In this document: positions 35,640 through 47,012 of the stretch, piece by piece
How the letters are laid out: each line of letters starts with the position of its first letter
Position numbering within the stretch: position 1 is the first letter of the stretch
Notes under the pieces: model-generated
Seen by the model: only the letters and a program-made list of their open reading frames with translations
Told to the model about the DNA's origin: nothing
Databases searched by the model: none
Made by a program: the position numbers and the translations under genes
NCBI GenBank assembly: GCA_947311845.1
Contig: CAMZMU010000062.1
Span: 51,084,380-51,148,379, forward strand
Direction: 5' to 3'
Source: Poa pratensis
Taxonomy: Eukaryota > Streptophyta > Magnoliopsida > Poales > Poaceae
Length of the DNA stretch: 64,000 nt

Positions 35640-36700
35640 TGTCATCTCATTTCATTGCGCATGCGTCCTCTGAGAAACGAAATTAACACATTATTTCCTG
35701 AGCTCTAGTACTGTTGTTTTTCTGTATTGGAAGTGTTTGATGCTCTGGACCTTTTCTGTTTGATGATCTCTGTGAGAACATTGAATTATGTATCCATATT
35801 CATCTGCAAATTTCTTACATTTAGTCTGGCTTACTGAATTTTTTTGTGATCATTTGGCCTTGACCCATCCTACTAGGGGTTCTTTCTGTATCTGTGGAGA
35901 CCTGGATTTTTACTCTGATGAATGACATCACCGGGGAGTTATTTAATTGTAGCTTTGCATCTCTTGCAGGATGACAGATGATCGGTATGACAGTTTGAGT
36001 CCTGCCTTCTGACAAGCTGCTGGATGCAATTGACGAAGGAACTTCAAATGATCCAGTTGTACCTGAGCCGTTGGGATCTTGCAATCTGCATGTAAGCTTC
36101 TTATTTGAAACACTGATATGAACCACCTTAAAGTATGGCTACCCATCATGGAATAACATATTTGGAACAGCAGGTCAGAGCCTTCAAAGGACCCAGACAT
36201 CATTGACTGGGGAACTCAAAGACATGTGGGAGGATTGCGGCATTCAGCATAATGGAAAGCTAACCACACTTCCAGGAGCTTCCTGCCCTGAGCTCGAGCT
36301 GAGCAGCTGGTCTTTCTTGCCATCATGTTCCATTGTTCTCCAGCTGGTTAGTTATTGCTTCCTTTGAAATCCTCCTGAGGTGTTTTTGAGCTATGATCTG
36401 CCTACCTCTTCGGCACTCTCTTGTCGACAACGGCACGCCGTGATAATGGTTTCCTGCGCCCCGAGCACATGATCAGTGGACGGACGACGAGATTGTTTCT
36501 GTATGCGGGCTCCCAGTCCCAGGCTACTTGTATAGTTTGCTTTGTTGTTTACCGCTTCACCTTCCAGTTTCAGAGCTGGTCGTTTCACTTACCACCGCTG
36601 CTGCTGCTTTTAGACTAAGAGGAGGAATCTGTCAGCTCTGCTTGGATTTACCATTGGCTTCTGTCGTCTCCATGGCCCATGGGCTGCACTGTGGTAGGTA
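35640..36700 (+). other. Downstream region with a coding-like fragment
   Basis: 35,640-35,930 looks like 3' untranslated DNA of the zinc-knuckle copy. At about 36,012-36,092 the plus strand reads in one frame DKLLDAIDEGTSNDPVVPEPLGSCNLH, followed by GTAAGC, a plausible splice donor. A second readable stretch (LQRTQTSLTGELKDMWEDCG) starts at about 36,183. This resembles the remains of exons of an unidentified gene. I cannot name it. Confidence 0.3.
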
Positions 36701-36902
36701 CGTATCTATCTGAGCTCTATAGTCTATACAATGCAATTATACAAGTGTGTCTTGTACATGTAGACGGTAGAATAGAATAGAGCTGTACTGTACCAGCCAG
36801 GGCATATACTCCTGGGCTCCCTGAAAATCTGAGTCATACATGCATGTAGATCACATAGGCAGGACAACCCGTACATATACACATGGTGCAGACTTGGTAT
36901 AA

Positions 36903-38492
36903 TGTTGGAATAATCCTGTGCATTCTATAAATATCTATCACCTAGTGGGGTTTTCACTACTGTAGAAGGCAGTAGAACCTAGTAGAAGCCAGTAGATATT
37001 TTCTAGTAGTATGAGATATCTAGTTTGTAGAGTATTCTAAAAGTATGGTGTAGGGTTTGGATTGTGCCACATGGCAACAATCTTAGGGGTCATGTACAAG
37101 TATAAATAGGGGTACCACCCCTCCCATGTAACAAAGTGGGAAAGATTGTAAGCCAAGATGTAGCCTCAAGCATATCTATGAAATATAGAGCATATATGTG
37201 TCTGTCATATATGCATATGTGTTAGTGTGTGTGAAGCACAATCTTATTAGAAGGGAGCTAAGTGATTTAGCTCCAACAATTGGTATCAGAGCCGCAGGTT
37301 CGGGGTCGTGGTGCGCGGCGGACGGAGGCTGCGGAGGCGTTGCGTGGTGGCGCAGCGGCCACGGCGGCGCGGCGAGAAGGCCGCGGAGGTCCTGTGTTGT
37401 GGCGCAGGAGCCGCGGTGGCGCGGCATGGCGCGGCGTGGAGGTGCTGCGGGCCACGGAGGCCGTAGCGACGCCATGCGACGGCCACGGAAGCAGCGACCA
37501 GCAAGAGCACGGTGGCGACCGGCGTGTGTGTGCGTTCCGGTTGTTCCGTGTGTCACCGGCGGAGAAGAAGCTCGGCGTGTGTCGCCAAGGAAGAAGACCG
37601 CGTCCTGGGCACGCAGGCCCAGCCGTGTTGGTCGCGTCAGCGCGCGGTCATGGTCACGAGCTGGGGCGTGTGGAGCGTGGCGACGAGCGAGTTAGGGGGA
37701 GGACCAGATCGAGCTGCTCGAGACGGCCGCGTTGCATGTGCGTGAGCTAAGGGCGTGCCGATCGTGGCGTAGTGGGTGCGTTGACACGTGAGTGCGCGTC
37801 GTGGTCGCGGCCGTGGCGACGTATGTGCGAGCCACGGCTATATATGCCCAACCCCTGTAACTCCGTTGAAGTACCACGAGGTTGAGCTCGGGTGGAAGAG
37901 AGGCGTCAGTGCGTCGAAAAGAGAAGCTGCGGCGTATGTGAGCGCCAGGTTGTGTCCGTGGCGGTGGCGACCGGCGTATGTGAGTGCCAGGTTGTGTCCG
38001 TGGCGGTGGCGACCGGCGTATGTGAGCGCCAGGTTGTGTCTGTGGCGGTGGCAACCGGTGTGTGTGCGCCAGGTCGAGTCCGTGGCCGTTAGGCTTCACA
38101 AGTGAACGCATCAGGATTAGGGGGGTGATTGTTGGAATAACCCTGTGCATTCTAGAAATATCTACCACCTAGTGTAGAAGGCAGTAGAAGCTAGTAGAAG
38201 CCAGTAGATATTTTCTAGTAGTATGAGATATCTAGAGTTTGTAGAGTATTCTAGAAGTATGGTGTAGAGTTTGGATTGTGCCACATGGCAACAATCTTAG
38301 GGGTCATGTACAAGTATAAATAGGGGTACCACCCCTCCCATGTAACAAAGTGGGAAAGATTGTAAGCCAAGATGTAGCCTCAAGCATATCTATGAAATAT
38401 AGAGCATATATGTGTCTGTCATATATGCATATGTGTTAGTGTGTGTGAAGCACAACCTTATTAGAAGGGAGCTAAGTGATTTAGCTCCAACA
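36903..38492 (+). mobile_element. Short non-autonomous LTR retrotransposon
   Basis: 1,590 bp flanked by TATAA (36,898-36,902 and 38,493-38,497). The LTRs are 36,903-37,278 (376 bp) and 38,130-38,492 (363 bp), starting TGTTGGAATAA and ending GCTCCAACA. They differ mainly by a 14-bp deletion in the 3' copy. The primer site TGGTATCAGAGCC (37,281-37,293) matches initiator tRNA-Met and a purine tract (GGATTAGGGGGGTGA) precedes the 3' LTR. The internal 850 bp is GC-rich and encodes no gag or pol. Each LTR carries a TATA-like box (GTATAAATAGGGG). The tRNA-Met primer and TGTTGGA start suggest a Copia-related family, depending on helpers elsewhere. Confidence 0.9.
37932..38090 (+). repeat. 42-bp tandem repeat, about 3.7 copies
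   Basis: The unit starts GCGTATGTGAGCGCCAGG and includes GTGTCCGTGGCGGTGGCGAC. Three full copies run from 37,932 to 38,057, with a shortened fourth after them. Because 42 is a multiple of three, all copies stay open in one frame of a 105-aa ORF (37,788-38,105) and give a 14-residue repeat, AYVSARLCPWRWRP. No function is known. Confidence 0.85.
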
Positions 38493-38497
38493 TATAA

Positions 38498-39900
38498 GAC
38501 CTTAGAAATTAAAGGTTGTTATCTTAAGAAGAAAATGAGGTTAATCAGTAGTTGCTTTTGTTGTTGCTGCAAGTAAGTACATTGGATTCTTCTACTTAGG
38601 ATTGCTGCTGGTAATTACCAGCTGATTAACTAAAGTGTGTGGCAGTACAGCATACATTGCTGCTCCTTTTCCCTATAAAGACAGACACCATCTTTCTCTA
38701 CCATGTCCAAGACAGACATTCTTTTGGTAGATAAGTTACAGTATGGAGTCTACAGGCTTTTAGAAATCTCCTCATCTTTGGAGGGCTTTGGGCAATGCAT
38801 GCATGATTCTCCTTGATCCAAGTTGTTCTGAAAGCTGGCAACTTCTAATGATTATTCCCATTAGCTTTTCTTACCTTTTCCCCCCTGCTCCTCTCACTAC
38901 TACTCCTGACTGCTAGCTTTACCTGTGGAGATCTAAATCTTTGCATCAGAATCTAGTGAGACATATGTATGTGTCAAAGGAGCTTGCTAGGACAATCATT
39001 GCTTGCAACATTCCTCCATCACTTGGTTAATTCCCTGCATATGCACTTGTCTAGCCACTGGTCTGAGCCTATTCCCTTTTACGCTTCAGAGAAGAATCCC
39101 ATGTTAGTGTTGCTGTTGCTACTGCTCCTGCTATATATCGGCATTGCCAGTACTACCCTTTAGGTGCCATTTACCTGTCTTTCCCATTAGTTAGGATAGC
39201 TTTCTACTGTGTTATTTCATTACTAAATCCAGGCTTTATGGATAAATAGAGCTGTACAAATCTCTTGGAAAACTAATGAAGGGTTAAAAAACTGGTCAGC
39301 AGAGGTCACTCTAAAGATTGTAGGTATATCCACAAGTGTAAATCGAGTTGAGCAGTATGATTAATTCATTGGGCTTATTTTTTCATGCATAAGTCACACT
39401 TGGCATGGGCATAATGCATACTTGGGTTAACCTCAAATACATATATCGCATATGCCGAATCAGACCATTGTCTGTGTTCCCGTATACTTTACACGCATGC
39501 AGACTAGGTTAGGCTATAAGTTCCTATATGCATACAAGTAAACAAGGCCATGTCATTTGTGCATTGCACATACATGCAAGACGATGATCTGCAAATGCGT
39601 GCTTCAAGGATCTAGACAGAAACATTCACATCGTGAGGACCATGCGGTAGTCTGGTCGATCAGGCTGCCATTTCAGTTCGCAGTAAAAAACTGCATAACG
39701 CTGGGACCAGTTACCCAGCTAGCAGCAGCTGTGGCGGTGAATGTTTGCGGTTTTAATCCACTTAGCACTAGTACTTGAGTAAGCAGGCAAAGCCTGAAAC
39801 ACCTCAGAGCAATTCAGGGCTCATTATGTGATAGAACCACCACCGCGATATCATAGTCAGTGCAGCATCTTCATTTACTTCCCTTTCCAGATATATACTA
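38498..39900. other. Intergenic DNA, nothing recognised
   Basis: About 1.4 kb of ordinary base composition without a convincing ORF or repeat. Short ORFs at 38,969-39,163 and 39,557-39,778 lack domains and splice context. Confidence 0.4.
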
Positions 39901-40023
39901 CTCCCTCCGTCCCAAAATAACTATCTTATATTTGTCAAAAAGTAGATGTATCTAGACATAAAACAAGTATAGATATATTCACTTTTGTACAACTTTGAGA
40001 CACTTATTTTGGGACGGAGGGAG
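39901..40023. mobile_element. Stowaway MITE
   Basis: 123 bp with ends CTCCCTCCGTCCCAAAATAA and its inverted partner TTATTTTGGGACGGAGGGAG, flanked by TA on both sides. These are the marks of Tc1/mariner-type Stowaway elements. Confidence 0.93.
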
Positions 40024-40066
40024 TATAACACATGAACTCTGAACTTATTGATACAAGTGCTCTGAG

Positions 40067-40114
40067 AATGATCTTCTTTTCCACCTCAATAAATTGGTTA
40101 AAAAGAAGATCATT
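40067..40114. other. Perfect 14-bp inverted repeat
   Basis: Arms AATGATCTTCTTTT (40,067-40,080) and AAAAGAAGATCATT (40,101-40,114) with a 20-base loop. Could be the trace of a small insertion or a hairpin; no further context. Confidence 0.6.
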
Positions 40115-40159
40115 TCCCCAGCTACATTGACTGAGCTCGTTGACCGAGCTCGGACCGGT

Positions 40160-40809
40160 CTCCTTTCCCCAGCTACAGGAAAGGTCGAATTTTTCGACCC
40201 CCCCCCCCCCCCCCCCGCACAGACCACCTCGCCGCCGGCGATCTGTGCGATTCCCCGCCTCCGTCGGCCGCTCCGGCGGCGGGAGGTTGGGGGATCGGCA
40301 GATCCCGGCGTGTACATAGTGTAGGTAGGTGTAGGGCTATCGCCGGCGGCGCTGTGGAGTTGGCGGCAGTGTCGGAGTTGTTTTGGTGGACGGCTTCCTT
40401 CTCCCCTGCTCTGGAGTCTCCGGCGGAGGTTCGAGGCGGATCTGCTGTCCCCGGCGTGCTCGCGGCTCCTCGGAGCTTCGACGCGCCTTCCCCCGAGCCG
40501 GCGTTCGTGTTGGCGGAGCCGGTGTTCGAAGATCTAGGTGGAGATGCTGGAGTTGACCAAGCCGGTGCCGTTCGTGGTGAAGGATGGAGGCTTCTTGAAG
40601 CTGAGGTCCGTCGACTTCCCGTCCGTCGAGGGGATCCTCCCAGTCCAAGTGTGTGGAGGAGTGGCGGCGGCGCGCCGGCGGCACGTGCTTCGCTGCGGAG
40701 AAGACGCTGGGTTCCAGAAGCTGGACTTATGTGTAATTTTGTGTTTCTTCTGGTTTCTTCTGTAAGAAGCTTGGTGTAACTTTTCGTTTCCACCCCCGCA
40801 AAAAAAAAA
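40160..40809 (+). mobile_element. Possible short poly-A retroelement
   Basis: GC-rich 650-bp block ending in ten As (40,800-40,809) after CTTTTCGTTTCCACCCCCGC. A run of 19 Cs lies at 40,198-40,216. ORFs on both strands (up to 206 aa) reflect GC bias and have no known domain. No clear target duplication was found, so the left edge is uncertain. Confidence 0.35.
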
Positions 40810-41515
40810 CATGGTCTTACATCTATACCACATCACTAGCCATTTTGCAAAAGCTGAAACATGCATGCACATTTTTCTGTCATTTTCTTCTCCCCAGGAG
40901 CTAATAAACTCCATAAGTTGATTGAGTCCATGCATGTTTCTTTGACTGGTAGTGGTTGGTGCCTTTTAAGCTGAGCTTGCATAGGAGCTACCAATATGTC
41001 AGTATACTCTTTTGCGGGCATAACTACTGCTATATGTATAGTTTACTCTTATTTGCCGCTCTCTTTTTACCAGCACATAGTGATTATTCCTCTAGGGTAA
41101 AAGAAATGGATAGCTAGAGTAGCCAATGCCAGGACAAACATGATTAGATTCGGCAAGAACAGGCAGGAAATGGCTAGCAAACTCTATGCATGAGACATAT
41201 GGCCGTAGGAACAATAAAAAGCTTTTTTCTCTCTTTCCGTTGTACTGCATGGATGCATGCAGGGCAAGATCGGCCAAACAGTAAATACACACACACATAC
41301 ACAGACATATGAAACTGTTGTTGCCTTCTGCGACCATGGAAGAGATTGAGATAGAAGAGAAGGGAAGGGCCGGGGCGGAGGAGGCGTTGGCGCATGTGAC
41401 ACCATGTGGGAGCAACAGGAGACCGGACAGACGGCAAGAGCCCTTGGCCATGCTCTTGTGACCCTGTGGCTCAGATACACTGGTACCATACTATGATACT
41501 AGTAGTACTAGTGTG
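40810..41515. other. Intergenic DNA, nothing recognised
   Basis: No gene supported. A 119-aa minus ORF (41,451 to 41,092) has hydrophobic stretches but no domain, homologous context or splice partners. Confidence 0.4.
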
Positions 41516-41518
41516 TTA

Positions 41519-44015
41519 GAGCATCTCCAACGGTAGCCTTCAAATTCATGTCCGGCACCCCCAATTATGTCCTCTTTGGCGGTGCCGGATATGTTCGCCA
41601 CAATGGGGGTTCCCTAGCTGTGCCCCCAAACGACCACCCCAATCATATTTTGATCATTTCTATCTATATTCTAAAAATCTTCATTGCAAAGTTCAATAAT
41701 AATTCAAACATAGAAAATGTATAGTTTATTAAAACAATTCAAATTCAAATTGTTCAAGTTCCTCAAGACAACACGTGGTAATCAAACTACGTTGGTTGCT
41801 TTCTTTGATCGCACACAAGTGCGCCACAAGATCATTATACAATTGCTTGTGCGTTGTTTCATCATGAATTTGCCGATGCATGGCAATAAATTCAGCAAAC
41901 TCGGCCGGCACACCCGGCTGTGGCTCAGCCATAGGGCCTTGGTAGTGAAACTTTCCTGTTGAGTACCCTTCTCACATCTCGTTCACTCTCAATGATCATG
42001 TTTTGCATGATAACACAAGCATTCCTGATCTCACGCATTTGATTTAGCGATCAAGATAGACAAGGGTACTGGGCAACCACAAACTGGGTCTGGAGCACAC
42101 CAAATGCCCGCTCGACATCTTTCCAGACAAACTCTTGCTTTTTTGCAAAATGGTTGTTTCCCTCCAATAGGGTTACGGATTGTCTTCACAAATGTTGACC
42201 AACTTGGATAGATGCCACCCGCTAGTTAGTAGCCCATTTTCATACTCATTGCCATTGATCACATACTTACACTCCAGAGCTTGGACTTGATTAAGTCCGA
42301 GAAACATCGGATAGCGTTGGAGCGCATTGATGTCATTCTGAGCACCGACCATGCCAAAAAATGCATGCCAAATCTGAATATCATAATCTTCCACTGCCTC
42401 AAGTATCACGCTACACACTCCATGATGTCCTGATCTATACATCCCATGCCAATGGGCAGTTCTTCCAATCGATGCTCCCAAGCATCCAGAGAAATCCTCT
42501 TGCTTCACCTTGTGCCATCAGATGAGTTGTGTCTGCTGCATTTGGTGCTCTTAGATATGTCTCTCCAAACACTGCCACTACTGCCTTGCAAAACCTATAG
42601 GTGACTTCAACGGCGGTGGACTCACACATGCGGAGATTGTCATCCAATAAATCTGCGGAAACTCCATATGCAAGACACAGTTTGGCAGCCGTGCATTTCT
42701 TAAGGGATGAGAATCCAAGAAGCCCGGTGCAATCTCTCTTCAGCTCAAAGTAGTCATCATATTCCCACACTTCCCTCTTCATCCTATATGAAACTAGGCA
42801 ACAATTCGACAATCAATCAAATGAGCCTATTGGCAAACAACCTTACGTGCAGGGAGATAGGGAGGAAGAGGAGGAGCCGGCTGAATGAGTTCTGCTGGCG
42901 CTAAATGAGAGCAGGACCGTTAGGGAGCGGTGGCAAGCCGGTCTACGTGGTCGTTGCGGCTGAACCCCTGCGGTGCGAATCTAGTTGGCGACAATAGGGG
43001 TGACGGCGATGGTGCGAATCGCCAGCTAGAGGAAACAAAATGACGGGGCAGAGGGCAAATGAATCACGCATGCCCACGTTGTGTCTATGATGAGGGCCCC
43101 CGCATGTCGGAGGGCATGGCCGGCACCCTCAAGACCTCGAGAGGGCCCCCAAGGTTTGGTGGCCCTCTCGGGGGTGCCGGACAGAAATCATCTCGGCCTG
43201 AATACTGGGGGGGTGCCGGTGTAGCACATTTTCGTGTCCGCCCCTCAATGGTCCTTTGGGGGTCATTTGGGGGGGGGGGGGGTGTCGGTGGAGATGCTTT
43301 GAGCATCTCCATTGGCGTCCCAATAAAACGTCCGACAACTGTGTCGGGCAAGTGTTATTGGGAGTGTCGGCACACGTTGCCGCGCTATTGGGAGCGCCTC
43401 CTCCACCAGCACTGCCAATAGATGTTTTTCCAAAAAAATCGAACTGAGGTATAAAAACGAAGCTGCGAAATTTCATTGAAACTTGATGGATTTCGTGGTT
43501 GTTCGCCATTGGTGTTGGGTGCGAGAGTGAGAGAGGACGGGAGAGAGGGACGGTGGCAAAGAGATGCGGAGGGACGACACCCGATGATCCTTATAAAACA
43601 GGCGAAAGCGTGGTAACACGACGCGCGGGAAGCCGGCGACGGTTCCCAAGGCGCCATTACACCGGTTCCGCGCTTCGGGGAGGCAAAGGGCGACGCGTGC
43701 CAGTCGACCACTCTGCGCGTTGAATTAGGGAGACCTGTCATCGCCGCCCGCAATAAATCGCCCTGACCGGCTGTGAGTCGCTGACACGTTGGATACGCCA
43801 GTCGAAATCTGATGTGGCGACGATTGCCGCGGCTGCCGGCACTCCCACTTCCTCCTACCCTATGGAACGGGTGCCTAGCGGGGTTGCCAAACGTGGTATT
43901 GAGTCCGTCGAGCAACTTTCTTGCCGCTGTTAAAGCCACCATTGGGGCCGTTTTCGTGGAGGCGCTCCCAATAAATCTATTGGGGGCGCTGTTGAGAGTG
44001 CGTGTGGAGATGCTC
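41519..44015 (-). mobile_element. PIF/Harbinger DNA transposon (composite)
   Basis: 2,497 bp with ends GAGCATCTCCAAC and GTGGAGATGCTC and the 3-bp target duplication TTA (41,516-41,518 and 44,016-44,018), the size and sequence typical of PIF/Harbinger. A second pair of such ends meets head to head at 43,290-43,310 (GGAGATGCTTTGAGCATCTCC). This suggests that a 715-bp non-autonomous relative (43,301-44,015) lies against, or inserted into, the right end of a transposase-bearing copy. Confidence 0.8.
41729..42812 (-). pseudogene. PIF/Harbinger transposase (DDE superfamily), broken
   Basis: Translated in three frames from 42,812: YDDYFELKRDCTGLLGFSSLKKCTAAKLCLAYGVSADLLDD, then GFLWMLGSIDWKNCPLAW (region of the first catalytic aspartate), then GVCSVILEAVEDYDIQIWHAFFGMVGAQNDINAL. 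After that come VERAFGVLQTQFVVAQYP near 42,070-42,110 and a C-terminal HRQIHDETTHKQLYNDLVAHL. This is the block order of PIF/ALP1-type transposases. Frame changes near 42,480 and 42,170 and in the part after 42,170 make it inactive. It would cut and paste elements with GAGCATCTCC ends. Confidence 0.85.
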
Positions 44016-44307
44016 TTAAGAGAGAGAAAGAGGCAGCAGTATCATACTGGTCTGTGCATGTGTGTAGGAGGAAAAGGAAGATGAAGAGAAAGAGAGGATG
44101 ATATACTGCACTGCACTGGACTGGACTGCAACACGCCCCACAGGCGCATGCAGTGTCGCAGATTGGTAGCTAGGATGCGCAAGCTCGAGTTTAAATGAGA
44201 AGAGAGAGAGAGGTTGGAAGCTTCACGGATGTGAGCCCTGGCGTAGTGCACTCACGTGTGCAGTGCACGAGCTTGGGCACGCATGCTCTGCGTCGACGCC
44301 CATGACG

Positions 44308-47004
44308 GGCAAAATCCACAGTTCTGACCCTCACGCGAAGTTCAGCACAAAATGAACCATTTTCGAAAGTTTAGCCAGATCTGACCCTTTTTCGTACCGC
44401 TCAACATACAGGCGGTAGACTACATGGGGTACCGCCTGAGTCTTTGGCGGTAGTCATCCTGGTCCACGGTCCGGTCGGGCCGGTTGACTGCGCTGACGTG
44501 GCGATACCGCCGATGTCAGCGGCGGTAGATTTGGAGCGATACCGCCGGGGAATATGGCGGTACACTTCAACACAGTACCGCCCGGACAGCCCAGCTACGC
44601 TAGCTAGCTGTGCCCGCCCACCAGATCCCCTCTGGGTGACAAGACAACTACTAGCACCTGTCTGACCCTAGTACCCTACTACTACAAGCGCAAACGAAGG
44701 CTGACCCATGCATGCTTTTGCTTCCATCACCGGCAACACTGAACGAACGACCTTCTTTTCTAGCTGGACACATTTTTCTGCTTACGAAAATTAATGGAAT
44801 TACTACTAATAATCCTTCTTTCTTTGATACTCCCATCCGATTTTATTGTCCCGGCCGTATACAAGTCTGTGCTGCCGTAGCTCGTCTTCCATGACAATTA
44901 CTGTATCAATTGCATCTAATGGTACTGTAGAGATTGAGAGATAACCAGCTTGACCTACCGCTAGAAGTAGTAAGAACATCAATCATACAAGAGCATCTCC
45001 ACCGGCACCGACCCTCCAAAGACACATTGGGGTCCGGATGCCAAAAATCGTCAAAGTTCGGGAAGTACGACTCTAAATGTTTCAGACTCTTAACTAATCA
45101 TGATGTTTGTTCAATGGTTCTACACACCAAGTCATATTTATTTTCCGTGGTACGTAAATGACTACGTGGTTTCGATAGCATAGTTAAATACTCTTAATCG
45201 CTCGTAAATTTTGTTGTGCAATTGGAATGACATGTGATTTTATGTTGATTGTGTTACATGAGAGAAAGACACATACAGTGGTCCAAATATGTCTACCATA
45301 CAAACCAAGCAATAGCCGCCAAACAAATCATAAGACTTAAGTGACGTGGTCCTCTCATTTACACACTCCATGTTATAATGTGCAAAATTTTAGAAACATG
45401 ACGTGGTAAAACTTTGGCAATTATATTTATATGAATATACTTCTAACGATAACTTATTTCCTTCTAGGTATATTTTTTATCATGTTTATACATCAATAGT
45501 AGAAGTTAGAGAAGTACGACTCTAAGTTTTCTTGACTCTTAACTTATCCTGGTCTTTGTTTATTGTTTCTACATAGCCAGTCATATGAATGTACTTCTAA
45601 CGATAAATTATATTCTTCTATATATACTTGTTAACATGTTTATACATTAATAGTAAAAGTTAGAGAAGTACGACTCTAAGTTTTCTTGACTCTTAACTTA
45701 TCCTGGTTTTTGTTTATTGCTTCTGCATATCCAGTCACATGTATTTTCCGTGTTATGCAAAATGACTACGCGGCTTGAATAGCATTGTTAAATACTCTAA
45801 TCAATCGTCGATTTTAATATGCAATTCGAATGACATATATTCTTATGTTGATTTTGTTACATGACATAAAGACACATAAAATATTCCAAAGATGTCAACC
45901 GTACAAACCAAGCAATATCCGCCAGACAATTCAAGTATACACTTTTAAGTTTCTCAGATTAAAAAAAGTAGTGACACGTCATGTTGATGCTAAATGAAAC
46001 ATATCAAGCGAGCGTTTGTTGTGACTTAGCTCTGTATGTATCAATAAGAAAAATATTTTATACTGTGAGGGACATTTCATAGTGTAAGAGACGTTCGCAT
46101 AAATAGAGCGACTAATGTTGTGACTTCATTAATATTAATATTACACGACTCTGAACTCTGGATTTCCGTAGACATTTTGTGAGTGTTGTTCCGCTGGCCA
46201 TCACGTCCGGGCCAAGTTTTTTTTGTCTTATACACGGCTGGTGTTTTAAACAGAAGTGTCATGTATAAAAATGTTACGTAACTACTAAATTGTCTTAAAA
46301 TCTCAACCACATATTTTAGATCTAACTGTTAAATTAATTTAGATGATGTGGATTAACGTGGTGGCTCAAAAAACTACCTCATTTTGCTTTTAGTATATAA
46401 TAGATTCCATTAATTTTCGTAAGCAGAAAAATGTGTCCAGCTAGAAAAGAAGGTCGTTCGTTCAGTGTTGCCGGTGATGGAAGCAAAAGCATGCATGGGT
46501 CAGCCTTCGTTTGCGCTTGTAGTAGTAGGGTACTAGGGTCAGACAGGTGCTAGTAGTTGTCTTGTCACCCAGAGGGGATCTGGTGGGCGGGCACAGCTAG
46601 CTAGCGTAGCTGGGCGTGGATCGAGCCAGCCGCCACTGCCCATCCATGATCACGAAATGCGGCGTTGCGGTGGGACGTGGATGGACTGGATGGTCTCCCG
46701 AGTCCGGCCTCGTACCGCCGGCTGTCCGGGCGGTACTGTGTTGAAGTGTACCGCCATATTCCCCGGCGGTATCGCTCCAAATCTACCGCCGCTGCCATCG
46801 GCGGTATCGCCACGTCAGCGCAGTCAACCGGCCCGACCGGACCGTGGACCAGGATGGCTACCGCCAAAGATTCAGGCGGTACCCCGTGTAGTCTACCGCC
46901 TGTATGTTGAGCTGTACGAAAAAGGGTCAGATCTGGCTAAACTTTTGGAAAGGGTTCATTTTGTGCTGAACTTCGCCGTGAGGGTCAGAATTGTGGATTT
47001 TGCC
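44308..47004. mobile_element. Long-inverted-repeat (foldback or MULE-like) element
   Basis: 2,697 bp flanked by the 8-bp direct repeat CCATGACG (44,300-44,307 and 47,005-47,012). The left arm (44,308-44,800, 493 bp) and right arm (46,404-47,004, 601 bp) are inverted copies with few differences. The right arm holds about 105 extra bases (46,615-46,719). Outer ends read GGCAAAATCCACA. The arms contain many copies of a GGCGGTA/TACCGCC motif. The 1.6-kb spacer has no transposase; it is AT-rich with internal direct repeats. The long arms with a non-coding centre fit a foldback element or a non-autonomous Mutator-like or hAT-like element; the 8-bp duplication is against classical 9-bp Mutator. Confidence 0.8.
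45062..45940 (+). repeat. Direct repeats in the spacer of the inverted-repeat element
   Basis: A block of about 275 bp starting GAAGTACGACTCTAA at 45,062 recurs, diverged, from 45,665. Between them, a 154-bp unit is tandemly repeated (GAAGTACGACTCTAAG at 45,511 and 45,665). Each contains the strings CTTGACTCTTAACTTATCCTGG and CATGTTTATACATTAATAGT, or close variants. Confidence 0.65.
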
Positions 47005-47012
47005 CCATGACG

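Noticed and set aside
37176..37750. ORFs of 126-165 aa rich in Arg, Ala and Gly
   Set aside because: Composition effect of the GC-rich interior of the short LTR element; both strands are open and no domain is seen.
40173..40793. 206-aa minus ORF
   Set aside because: Overlaps other open frames on both strands in GC-rich DNA, low-complexity, no domain; the sequence ends in a poly-A tract instead.
41092..41489. Three overlapping minus ORFs with hydrophobic stretches
   Set aside because: Different frames of one stretch, with no conserved motif or splice context.
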